Assembly (NCBI GenBank): GCA_900321845.1
Contig: ONXT01000065.1
Location: forward strand, 1-6,963
Source of the DNA: an uncultured Bacteroidales bacterium
GTDB taxonomy: Bacteria; Bacteroidota; Bacteroidia; Bacteroidales; WCHB1-69
Direction: 5' to 3'
Length of the DNA stretch: 6,963 bases
The translations under genes were made by a program, and so were the position numbers. Positions 1 through 6,720 of this stretch are shown piece after piece (positions within the stretch are counted from its first letter, which is position 1; every line of letters starts with the position of its first letter). The notes under the pieces are model-generated. The model did no database searches. It had not been told where the DNA came from and saw only the letters and a list, made by a program, of their open reading frames with translations.

Positions 1-1
1 C

Positions 2-751
2 GGACAATATGTTGAAGGGCAGGAAACCAATGCCGGTTTGGCCGGAGCCGCCGACATCTCCCTCTTCTACCAACAGGATTTCAAAATCAAAGGCTTGGAA
101 AACAGCACGTTGCGTGCAGGCTTGAATATTTCCAACATCGGCAATAAGATGTCCTATTCATCGGGAACTCTCCGCCGCGACTTCCTCCCCACAAACTTGA
201 AGTTGGGTGTCAGCTATACGATTAATTTCAGCGAATACCACAGCTTGATGTTCGGCGTGGAATGCAACAAGTTGCTGGTTCCGACCAATCCGCAATACCA
301 ACAAGACTCCTTGGGACGTATGCAATATGATGCTGCTGGTGAGCCGATCATCATTTCAGGAAAGAACCCCAACGTATCTGTAGCACAAGGCATTTTCCAA
401 TCTTTTGCGGATGCTCCGGGCTACTTTGATTCGGAAACAGGGACATTCTACGGGCGCTCATTGGAGGAATTCCGCGAAGTGAACTGGTCGGTAGGATTGG
501 AATACTGCTACCGTGACTTGCTGTTCGTAAGAGCCGGCTATTTCTTCGAGCATCCTACCAAGGGCAACCGTCAGTTCATCACCATCGGTGCAGGCATCCA
601 CTATAGCATCTTCGGGCTGGATTTAGCTTACCTGTTTACGGTTGACCAACACCACCCGCTTGAAAACACATTGCGTTTCACCTTGTCATTCGACATCGAA
701 TCCTTCAACAAGGAAAGCATCAGAACGCAGGGCAGACTGAACGCGAAATAA
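2..751 (+). CDS. porV: PorV, type IX secretion system outer-membrane protein (5' truncated by window edge)
   Basis: The frame is open from the left edge, so the 249 visible residues are the C-terminal part of a protein that is usually about 380-400 residues long. PorV (LptO) is a FadL-like outer-membrane beta-barrel. In characterised systems it collects T9SS cargo after translocation by SprA and brings it to the PorU sortase for release or attachment. Support here is alternating aromatic/polar beta-strand sequence plus PorV-like stretches: a SFADAPGYF loop (from about base 401), RAGYF with an ITIGAG strand, and a terminal PLENTLRFTLSF strand (from about base 656). The protein continues about 18 polar residues past that strand, slightly longer than the PorV ends I remember. 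The signal peptide and N-terminal strands lie off the window. A TTG at position 38 is internal and not the start. ispF follows after 8 bp, suggesting co-transcription. The family call rests on remembered homologues, not a search. Confidence 0.88.
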   Translation, partial: GQYVEGQETNAGLAGAADISLFYQQDFKIKGLENSTLRAGLNISNIGNKMSYSSGTLRRDFLPTNLKLGVSYTINFSEYHSLMFGVECNKLLVPTNPQYQQDSLGRMQYDAAGEPIIISGKNPNVSVAQGIFQSFADAPGYFDSETGTFYGRSLEEFREVNWSVGLEYCYRDLLFVRAGYFFEHPTKGNRQFITIGAGIHYSIFGLDLAYLFTVDQHHPLENTLRFTLSFDIESFNKESIRTQGRLNAK

Positions 752-759
752 TCCTTCAG

Positions 760-1245
760 ATGGATTTCAGAGTAGGATTCGGTTACGACTCCCATCGACT
801 GGAAGCGGGCTTGAAGCTCCGCTTGGGCGGCGTGGACATAGAATCCGAAAAGGGATGCGTGGCGCATTCCGACGGCGATGCGCTGATCCATGCGCTTTGT
901 GATGCACTCTTCGGTGCCGCAGGACTGGAAGACATCGGAACGCATTTTCCCGACAACGACTTGAATTTCAAAGGAATTGACAGCACGATTCTGCTTGCCA
1001 GAACGGTGGACATCCTTCACGAAGAGGGTTGGAAAATCAACAATACAGACCTTACCATCATTTTGGAACGTCCTAAACTTGCTGATTATAAGCCATTGAT
1101 TAAAAATAAGTTGGCAGAGATTTTAAGAATTTCTCCCGCCGCAGTTTCCGTCAAGGCGAAGACCAATGAGAAGATGGGATTCCTCGGTCGCGGGGAGGGC
1201 GTCGCAGCGTTAGCGGCGGTCACGTTAATACGAGAAACCGAATAA
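760..1245 (+). CDS. ispF: 2-C-methyl-D-erythritol 2,4-cyclodiphosphate synthase
   Basis: This cytoplasmic enzyme of the MEP isoprenoid pathway converts 4-diphosphocytidyl-2-C-methyl-D-erythritol 2-phosphate to the 2,4-cyclodiphosphate with release of CMP. The 161-residue length is normal for the family. The metal ligands are visible: D10 and H12 in GYDSH, and H44 in LIHAL. HSDGD lies at 36-40, the AGLEDIGTHFPD block at about 54-65, and the nucleotide-binding K-x-K-T-N-E-K-x-G-F segment at 132-141, followed by GRGEG at 143-147. No catalytic residue appears lost. The ATG at 760 gives the N-terminus expected by comparison with E. coli IspF. There is no purine-rich Shine-Dalgarno sequence before it, which is normal in Bacteroidota. 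It follows porV by 8 bp, so translation is probably coupled within one transcript. I recall the porV-ispF neighbourhood in Porphyromonas gingivalis, but this was not checked. Confidence 0.97.
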   Translation: MDFRVGFGYDSHRLEAGLKLRLGGVDIESEKGCVAHSDGDALIHALCDALFGAAGLEDIGTHFPDNDLNFKGIDSTILLARTVDILHEEGWKINNTDLTIILERPKLADYKPLIKNKLAEILRISPAAVSVKAKTNEKMGFLGRGEGVAALAAVTLIRETE

Positions 1246-1272
1246 CATTTAGGGACGCGACACGCGGCGCAA

Positions 1273-3183
1273 CTACTGCTCTTTTTCGCTCAGTTCAAGC
1301 CAACGCATCGATTTCTCATCCAAAGCGGCATCAACCTCCTGATAACGTCGGCTCCAATTCGCAAAATCGTCAGGGCTTCCCTCCCCCGCATTCAACTTTT
1401 CCGTCAAATACTTCTTCTCGTTTTCCAATTGATCGATTTCAATTTCAAGCGACTCGAATTCCTTCTTTTCCTTGAATGTAAGTTTATTGGATTTGGGTCT
1501 CTTCACTCCAACCGACTCTTTCGGTTCGGCTGACTTTTGCATTTTTTCCGCCTTCTTTTCTATACGAATCTCTTTATCATGCGCAAGTTTGTAATCCGTG
1601 TAATTGCCGTAGAAATCCTTGATTTTTCCATTTCCGTTGAAAACGAAAATGTGGTCAACCAGCTTGTTCATGAACCAGCGGTCGTGGGAGACAATGAGCA
1701 GACAACCCTTGTAATTGTAAAGCAAATCCTCCAATTTATTGAGCGTGTCGATGTCGAAATCGTTGGTCGGTTCATCCAGAATCAGGAAATTGGGATTGCG
1801 CATCAAGGTAATCAAAAGATACAACTTGCGCTTTTCGCCGCCACTCAAATCATCAAAGTAAGTATATTGTTGTTCATACTTGAATCCAAAATGATTCAGG
1901 AACTGAGATGCCCCGATGAAGTTTCCGGACTCCATCCGAATCACCTCGGCATACTCTTTGACTATATCAATAATCCGCTTGTTTCCTTTAACCTGCATTC
2001 CCTCCTGGGAAAAATAGCCGAACTGGATGGTCTGTCCCGCGACGATTTTGCCTGCATTGGGTTTCAATTCGCCCATAATCAGTTTCAAGAAGGTGGATTT
2101 GCCCGTCCCGTTTTTACCGACGACACCGCACTTCTCCCCCTTTTTAAAAATGTAGGAGAAGTCATCCAAGAGGACCTTATCGCCGTATGAAAAATCCAAG
2201 TTGTTGATTTCCAAAATCTTATTACCCAACCTTTCGGGTTCCACATGGAAAGATTCGGCTTGTTTCTCCACTTTCTGCGAAACAGCCTCCTTCAGGTCTT
2301 CAAATGCCTGAATACGCGCTTTTGCCTTGCTGGTTCGCGCTTGCGGAGAGGTGTGAACCCATTCCAACTCCTTGTAATACAATGATTTCAACTTAGCATG
2401 TTCCGCATTTTCATTGCTGATGCGTTCCGCCTTCTTCTCCAAATAATAGTCGTACTTTCCTTTGTAATGGTAGATATTTCCATTTTCCAACTCCAGAATA
2501 TCATTGCACACCTGATCCAGAAAAAAGCGGTCGTGCGTCACCATCAGCAGGGTGACATTGGCGTGGGAGAGGTAGTTCTCCATCCACTCAATCATTTCGA
2601 TGTCGAGGTGGTTGGTCGGCTCGTCCAAAATCAGCAAGTCGGTATCGGCGATGAGGGTTTTGGCCAATGCCGTCTTCTTGCGTTGGCCTCCAGAAAGCGT
2701 TCCGATTGACTTGAATACGTCATGGATACCGAATTTTGAGAGAATCTCTTTGATTTTACTTTCATAATCCCACGCTTGGAGGCGGTCCATATTTTCGATG
2801 GCGCGGTGCAGGCGATTCTCCAGCTCCGTTGTATTCTGGCCTTCTTCCTGTGCCTGTTCCAATAGGATTACGCAGGATTCATACTCCTTAACTGCTTGTA
2901 CAACAGGAGTTTGCGCATCAAAAAGAGTATCAAGGACGGAAACGTCATCGGCGAAGTCGTCGATTTGTGGAAGATAGGAAACCGTAATGTCATTACGAAG
3001 GACCACCTGCCCGGAATCTGCAGCTTCAAGACCGGCGATGATGTTCAGCAGGGTGGATTTTCCCGTTCCATTTTTGGCAATGAGCGCCGATTTCTGCCCC
3101 TTTTCCAAACCGAACGTTATATCCTTGAACAGCAATTTCTCGCCGTAAGTCTTGGAAACCTTTTCAACAGACAAGTAGTTCAT
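1273..3183 (-). CDS. ABC-F family ATPase, Uup-type
   Basis: A soluble tandem ATPase of 636 residues with no membrane segments. ABC-F proteins act on the ribosome, entering the tRNA exit site to relieve stalling or modulate elongation; Uup is also linked to branched DNA intermediates and transposon excision. The first ATPase domain has a Walker A at 36-44, LSGGQ at 163-167, Walker B LLILDE at 183-188 and H-loop H217. The linker at about 245-300 is the P-site-tRNA-interaction helical hairpin, with KELEWVHTSPQAR followed by a K/R-rich helix typical of Uup. The second domain has Walker A from G356, LSGGE at 446-450, Walker B FLILDE at 466-471 and H500. Residues about 538-636 form a charged C-terminal extension with predicted coiled coil, the hallmark that favours Uup over EttA. 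One oddity is A36 replacing the first Walker A glycine. An antibiotic-resistance ABC-F cannot be excluded, but the C-terminal domain argues against it. The gene converges with ispF. Confidence 0.93.
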   Translation of the reverse strand: MNYLSVEKVSKTYGEKLLFKDITFGLEKGQKSALIAKNGTGKSTLLNIIAGLEAADSGQVVLRNDITVSYLPQIDDFADDVSVLDTLFDAQTPVVQAVKEYESCVILLEQAQEEGQNTTELENRLHRAIENMDRLQAWDYESKIKEILSKFGIHDVFKSIGTLSGGQRKKTALAKTLIADTDLLILDEPTNHLDIEMIEWMENYLSHANVTLLMVTHDRFFLDQVCNDILELENGNIYHYKGKYDYYLEKKAERISNENAEHAKLKSLYYKELEWVHTSPQARTSKAKARIQAFEDLKEAVSQKVEKQAESFHVEPERLGNKILEINNLDFSYGDKVLLDDFSYIFKKGEKCGVVGKNGTGKSTFLKLIMGELKPNAGKIVAGQTIQFGYFSQEGMQVKGNKRIIDIVKEYAEVIRMESGNFIGASQFLNHFGFKYEQQYTYFDDLSGGEKRKLYLLITLMRNPNFLILDEPTNDFDIDTLNKLEDLLYNYKGCLLIVSHDRWFMNKLVDHIFVFNGNGKIKDFYGNYTDYKLAHDKEIRIEKKAEKMQKSAEPKESVGVKRPKSNKLTFKEKKEFESLEIEIDQLENEKKYLTEKLNAGEGSPDDFANWSRRYQEVDAALDEKSMRWLELSEKEQ

Positions 3184-3269
3184 TTTTAGCGGTTTGCAAT
3201 CCGTGATCTGAAAACTGAAGTCACACTTGATTCCTTTGTCTCAGCTCACTATTCACATTACAATTATAA

Positions 3270-4697
3270 TTAGTAACCCAAAATCTTCAGCATGGACTTG
3301 TAGCTCTGCTCCTTGGCGAAGAGCTTGGTACAGAGTTCGTTATCCTCATCACGATAGATGATGATATGTTTCGGGGCGGGTGTGAGACAATGCTGCACGC
3401 CGCCGTAGCCGCCGACGGACTCCTGGTAGGCGCCCGTACAGAACAGTCCGATGTACTGAGGTTCCTCCTCGGCGTAGTCGCTCTTCTGCTGTGTGGGCGT
3501 ACACGCTTGGATGCGAGGCAGGAAGACCGCATTCAGCGAGGCCTCCGAGTTGTAGTAATCCTTGCTGTCACAGGTCAGTCCGCCCAAAAAAACGCGCTCG
3601 TATTCCTTGTCCCAATTATTGACGGCAAGTATGATGAACTGCTGGTTGATCGCCCACGTATCGGGCAGCGTAGTGAGGAAGGAGCTGTCGATCATATCCC
3701 ATAACTCTCTGTCGTTCTGGCGTTTCTGCTGGAGAATGGAGAAGAGAACCGCACTGGCCTCGCCCACGGTAAAGGACCCGAATTCAGTGAAAATATTGGG
3801 CTCCTGCACACCTTCACGATTACAAATCTGCTTGATTTGAGAGACGATTTCCTCGGCCATATACTCGTAATCATAATCGAAAGAAAGGGAGTTCTTGATG
3901 GGGAAGCCACCGCCGATGTTGAGGGAATCCAGTTCGGGGCAGATTTTTTTCAAATCGCAATAGATATTGACGCACTTAGCCAATTCATTCCAATAGTAGG
4001 CGGTGTCGTTGATGCCCGTATTGATGAAGAAATGGAGCATCTTCAGTTCAAACTTCGGATTCGTTTTGATTTTCTTCTCGTAAAAAGGGATGATGTCGTT
4101 GTAACGGATGCCCAGACGCGAGGTATAGAACTCGAAGCGGGGCTCCTCTTCCGCGGCAATGCGGATACCGATTTTGCATTTGGTGTTGACGGCCTCATCC
4201 AGCATCTCCAACTCGTGGATATTGTCAAGTACCGTAATCGTGTTGATATACCCCTTGCTAAGGATCATGGCGATATTGTCAATGTACTGCTGCTTTTTGA
4301 AGCCGTTGCAGATGATATAGTTTTCTTTGTCGAAGATGCCTTCCTCTTCCAGGACTTCAACCAAATTGATGTCAAAAGCGGAAGATGTTTCGAGGTGGAC
4401 ATCATTTTTAAGCACTTCCGACATGACGAACTCGAAGTGGGAGCTTTTGGTGCAATAGCAGTAATGATATTCGCCTTGGTAATCCACTTTAGCGATAGCT
4501 ACATTGAACCAGCGGCGGGCTCTTTGGATATTTTGTGAAATACGAGGTAAATACGTGATTTTCAATGGGGTTCCGTATTGCTTGATAATATCCATCAATG
4601 GAACATCGTTGAAATAAAGGTTGTTTTCCTCAACCTTGAACTCCTCCTGGGGAAAATCGTATGTCTGCGATATTAAATCAATGTACTTCGTTCTCAT
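3270..4697 (-). CDS. PLP-dependent decarboxylase, short Bacteroidota arginine decarboxylase type
   Basis: A 475-residue cytoplasmic enzyme of the fold-type III (alanine racemase-like) decarboxylases. It matches the roughly 465-residue proteins annotated as arginine decarboxylase in Flavobacteriia, which would make agmatine for polyamine synthesis. Numbering from the ATG at 4697: K84 in YCTKSS is the probable PLP Schiff-base lysine, H222 in LHFFINTGI should stack on PLP, G262-G264 form the phosphate-binding glycine loop, E305 in TEFGS should bind the pyridine nitrogen, C376-D377 in GGLTCDS match the catalytic Cys-Asp of ornithine decarboxylase, and Y424 in GAY contacts the phosphate. It is much shorter than classical SpeA (about 630 residues). 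The substrate is inferred from homologues, so ornithine, lysine or carboxynorspermidine cannot be excluded. The ATG at 4697 is chosen because family members begin M-x-TKYIDLI and because the promoter lies upstream of it; an in-frame ATG at 4709 is possible, while an open frame to 4757 would start inside the promoter. Confidence 0.85.
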   Translation of the reverse strand: MRTKYIDLISQTYDFPQEEFKVEENNLYFNDVPLMDIIKQYGTPLKITYLPRISQNIQRARRWFNVAIAKVDYQGEYHYCYCTKSSHFEFVMSEVLKNDVHLETSSAFDINLVEVLEEEGIFDKENYIICNGFKKQQYIDNIAMILSKGYINTITVLDNIHELEMLDEAVNTKCKIGIRIAAEEEPRFEFYTSRLGIRYNDIIPFYEKKIKTNPKFELKMLHFFINTGINDTAYYWNELAKCVNIYCDLKKICPELDSLNIGGGFPIKNSLSFDYDYEYMAEEIVSQIKQICNREGVQEPNIFTEFGSFTVGEASAVLFSILQQKRQNDRELWDMIDSSFLTTLPDTWAINQQFIILAVNNWDKEYERVFLGGLTCDSKDYYNSEASLNAVFLPRIQACTPTQQKSDYAEEEPQYIGLFCTGAYQESVGGYGGVQHCLTPAPKHIIIYRDEDNELCTKLFAKEQSYKSMLKILGY

Positions 4698-4724
4698 CGT
4701 TTTAAACATTAAAATATCGGGCGG

Positions 4725-4758
4725 CAAAATTACAACAAAACTCAATCGGATTGTCAAA
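4725..4758 (-). promoter_or_regulatory. Bacteroidota-type promoter for the decarboxylase gene
   Basis: On the minus strand, TAATTTTG (4732-4725) fits the -7 consensus TAnnTTTG exactly. A TTTG -33 box (4758-4755) lies 22 bp upstream, close to the usual 19-21 bp. Transcription should start near 4718-4721, giving a leader of about 20-25 nt before the ATG at 4697. The spacer between the boxes contains most of the first copy of a 33-bp direct repeat, so binding there could repress initiation. The site is predicted from consensus only. Confidence 0.6.
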
Positions 4759-4804
4759 TAATTTCAAATTTAACTCACTCGGATTGACATTTTTTTTCAC
4801 ATCC
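4739..4804. repeat. Two tandem 33-bp direct repeats with a degenerate third copy
   Basis: AACTCAATCGGATTGTCA (4739-4756) recurs as AACTCACTCGGATTGACA (4772-4789), 16 of 18 bases identical and offset by exactly 33 bp. The match continues weakly as TTTCAAAT (4762-4769) against TTTCACAT (4795-4802), so the full units agree at about 24 of 33 positions. The core TCGGATT appears a third time at 4812-4818, again 33 bp on, but the rest of that unit (4805-4837) is mostly T-rich and degenerate. The first copy sits between the -33 and -7 boxes of the leftward promoter. It may be an operator array or a small decayed tandem duplication. Confidence 0.6.
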
Positions 4805-4890
4805 GGACAAGTCGGATTTGATTTTTTGATTTTTTTTTGAATATTGACAAAAAAAAGTCATTATTAATAAAAATATACAAATTGATTTTA

Positions 4891-4898
4891 TATATTTG
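4891..4898 (+). promoter_or_regulatory. -7 promoter box for the secreted T9SS-cargo gene
   Basis: TATATTTG followed by CA fits the Bacteroidota -7 consensus TAnnTTTG exactly. Transcription would start near 4904, leaving a leader of about 45 nt that is A/T-rich and lacks a Shine-Dalgarno sequence. I see no clear TTTG -33 box at the expected distance (about 4866-4870); that position is A/T-only sequence. The -7 box is convincing by itself, but the complete promoter is less certain. Confidence 0.55.
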
Positions 4899-4948
4899 CA
4901 CCTTCAAAATTGCAACATATTTATTAACCAATTTTAAACAACAAATTT

Positions 4949-6640
4949 ATGAAAAAACTTTTATTTTCTCTTTTCGCAATGTTCTTTTGCGGAATGCTGA
5001 TGGCCCAGCACACGATTGAGATTACGCTCTACACGGATCGCTACGGCTCAGAAACAACTTGGAATGTCAAGGACATTTCCACCAATACCACGCTTGCTCA
5101 AGGCGGACCATATAGCGATTTGAGTTCGAATACTACACAACTGCAAACCATCGCCCCCATCAATGTGGACGGCACAGGTTGCTATGTATTCACCATTAAC
5201 GACCAATACGGTGATGGCATTCACGGCAACTACGGCAACGGCTATTACACGATTTCGTACGATGGCACCGTAGTGGTTACCAACAACAACTTTACGAGTT
5301 CAAGTGCTTCCAACTACATCAACCCGACGACAGGCAGCTGCGTACAAAACGAGATTGCCCTAACAAGTTTGGACATCAACACGTATCCACTCATGAACCA
5401 ATCCGTGTCCATCAAAGGCAAAGTCACCAACAACGGTGCCGTGAACCTTACATCATACACGGTGAGATACCAAGTTGACGGTGGAGAATGGAGTGCCGAC
5501 CATAATGTCAGCTGCAACGTTGCGCCATTCAACACCCACACATTCACCCACAACGTTCCTTACACATTCACCTCAACCGGACATCACACCATCAATGTGG
5601 AAGTCAGCATGCCCAATTCCAACGAAGATGATGTCGCCGACAACACGGCCAGCATCGAAATCATCGTGAATGAGACTTCCGTTCCGCGCAAAGTCCTGTT
5701 GGAACACTTCTCCACCGCCCAATGCGGTAACTGCCCGGCCGCTCACAACAATATCAACAATTGGCTGAGCACCCGTCCAAATATCATCCACTTGGTTCAC
5801 CATTCCGGCTACTACACCGACAACTTCACTTGCTCCGAAGACAACACCCTTCTCGCATTCTACAACGATGGTGGTTCCACATACGCTCCCGCCATTATGC
5901 TTGACCGCGCCCATATCACCAGCGATCCTGGCCCGGTTTTCTTCCCCTCCAGCAGCAACTCGTACACTACTACCCTGATGGACCAACGTCTGAACACCCC
6001 GTCTTTCGTAACCGTTAACATCGACGGTACCTACGATCCGACTGCCCACACCATCAATGTTACTGTTTCTGGCGAGGTGGTAGGTGAAGTACTTGAGCAG
6101 AACCTCCGCCTCTCCCTTTACATCATGGAAGATGGTCTTCAAGGTTCACAAGCCGGTTACACCGGCACCTACACCCATAACGAGGTTATGCGCCACGCCA
6201 TCAGCAATGTATGGGGAGACGCCAACGTGGTAACTCCCACCCCTGGATCTTCCTACTCCAAAACTTATACCTATACGCTTAATACCGCTTGGGTTCCCGA
6301 GAACCTGACTCTTATTGCCTTCGTTAACAACCACGGCAGCAACGTCAACGACCGCGCCGTCCTCAATGCCGAGTCCTTGAAGATTTCCGACCTGACAGTT
6401 GGTGTTGACGAAACCGACCTCACCCACACCACTATCTACCCGAACCCCGCTACCGATATGTTGTACATCAACTCCGAAGCCAACATCCAAAGCATCGAAA
6501 TCTACAACCTGCAAGGTCAAAGAGTTAGTGTTGCCGGCAATACCGACTGCATCTCCATCCAAAACCTCTCCGATGGAATGTACATTCTGCGCGTAACTAC
6601 CGACAAGGGCGTTTCCAACCACAAAATCACCAAGAAATAA
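4949..6640 (+). CDS. Secreted multidomain protein with CARDB-like, thioredoxin/Omp28-like and T9SS sorting domains
   Basis: The 563-residue product starts with a Sec signal peptide (about 1-19: KK, a hydrophobic core, then LMA before Q20). This fits the Bacteroidota pattern in which signal peptidase I exposes an N-terminal glutamine that becomes pyroglutamate. Residues about 21-125 form a beta domain with the DQYGDGIHGNYGNGYY motif (85-100), seen in other Bacteroidota secreted proteins. Residues about 136-240 resemble a CARDB Ig-like adhesion domain. Residues about 247-345 contain KVLLEHFSTAQCGNCPAAH with C259 and C262, a CxxC as in the thioredoxin-like part of Omp28-related proteins. Residues about 350-480 are beta-rich. 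Residues about 487-563 are a T9SS type A sorting domain: YPNP at 497-500, IEIYNLQGQRV at 516-526, LSDGMYILRV at 540-549 and a basic end. It should cross the outer membrane through the T9SS and be surface-attached or released. Redox activity is only a possibility from the CxxC. A cysteine inside the sorting domain (C534) is unusual. It stands alone as a transcript, closed by its own terminator. Confidence 0.88.
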   Translation: MKKLLFSLFAMFFCGMLMAQHTIEITLYTDRYGSETTWNVKDISTNTTLAQGGPYSDLSSNTTQLQTIAPINVDGTGCYVFTINDQYGDGIHGNYGNGYYTISYDGTVVVTNNNFTSSSASNYINPTTGSCVQNEIALTSLDINTYPLMNQSVSIKGKVTNNGAVNLTSYTVRYQVDGGEWSADHNVSCNVAPFNTHTFTHNVPYTFTSTGHHTINVEVSMPNSNEDDVADNTASIEIIVNETSVPRKVLLEHFSTAQCGNCPAAHNNINNWLSTRPNIIHLVHHSGYYTDNFTCSEDNTLLAFYNDGGSTYAPAIMLDRAHITSDPGPVFFPSSSNSYTTTLMDQRLNTPSFVTVNIDGTYDPTAHTINVTVSGEVVGEVLEQNLRLSLYIMEDGLQGSQAGYTGTYTHNEVMRHAISNVWGDANVVTPTPGSSYSKTYTYTLNTAWVPENLTLIAFVNNHGSNVNDRAVLNAESLKISDLTVGVDETDLTHTTIYPNPATDMLYINSEANIQSIEIYNLQGQRVSVAGNTDCISIQNLSDGMYILRVTTDKGVSNHKITKK

Positions 6641-6659
6641 TTCTTCCATCGCAATACTT

Positions 6660-6689
6660 AAAGGCTGGCGCTTGCGTCAGCCTTTTTTT
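6660..6689 (+). terminator. Rho-independent terminator of the secreted-protein gene
   Basis: A 12-bp stem (6660-6671 with 6674-6685) reads AAAGGCTGGCGC / GCGTCAGCCTTT, with one G-T wobble, a TT apex and a seven-base T tract at 6683-6689. It starts 20 bases after the stop codon at 6640. Read leftwards, the hairpin is followed by only three T before mixed sequence, so it may also stop the convergent gene from 6721-6963 but would be weaker in that direction. Confidence 0.88.
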
Positions 6690-6720
6690 GTGGATGCAAA
6701 CGCCGCTCCCAACAGCAATT

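Noticed and set aside
1537..2190. A 217-codon open frame on the plus strand
   Set aside because: It is antisense to the second ATPase domain of the ABC-F gene, and its translation is a shadow of conserved ABC motifs.
3261..3268. Possible -7 box for the ABC-F gene (TATAATTG on the minus strand)
   Set aside because: It has one mismatch to TAnnTTTG and no supporting -33 box; the 86-bp gap could equally be read through from the decarboxylase gene.
3837..4538. A 233-codon open frame on the plus strand
   Set aside because: It lies wholly antisense to the decarboxylase, whose catalytic motifs prove the coding strand; its translation shows no recognisable family and no promoter precedes it.
4698..4757. 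A 20-residue N-terminal extension of the decarboxylase starting at 4757
   Set aside because: It would begin at the -33 box of the predicted promoter, and family members start at the M-x-TKYIDLI position.
4801..4817. Small hairpin ATCCG-7 nt-CGGAT followed by T-rich sequence, resembling a terminator
   Set aside because: The 5-bp stem is weak, no gene ends near it and it is partly created by the TCGGATT repeat core.
4739..4837. CRISPR-like spacing of the direct repeats
   Set aside because: There are only two good copies, repeats of about 18 bp with 15-bp intervals that also partly match, and no cas genes; this does not fit an array.
4845..4870. Short symmetric elements: TGAC-A8-GTCA (4845-4860) and the palindrome TTATTAATAA (4861-4870)
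   Set aside because: Such short palindromes arise easily in AT-rich sequence, and neither is repeated or placed at a defined distance from a promoter box.
4837..5019. A 60-codon plus-strand frame overlapping the start of the secreted-protein gene
   Set aside because: It begins upstream of the predicted transcription start, is made of AT-rich intergenic sequence and overlaps the clear signal peptide in another frame.
5573..6649. Two long open frames on the minus strand (5573-6142 and 6146-6649)
   Set aside because: They are opposite the secreted-protein gene, and their glycine/valine-rich translations reflect its C-ending Asn and Thr codons read backwards.
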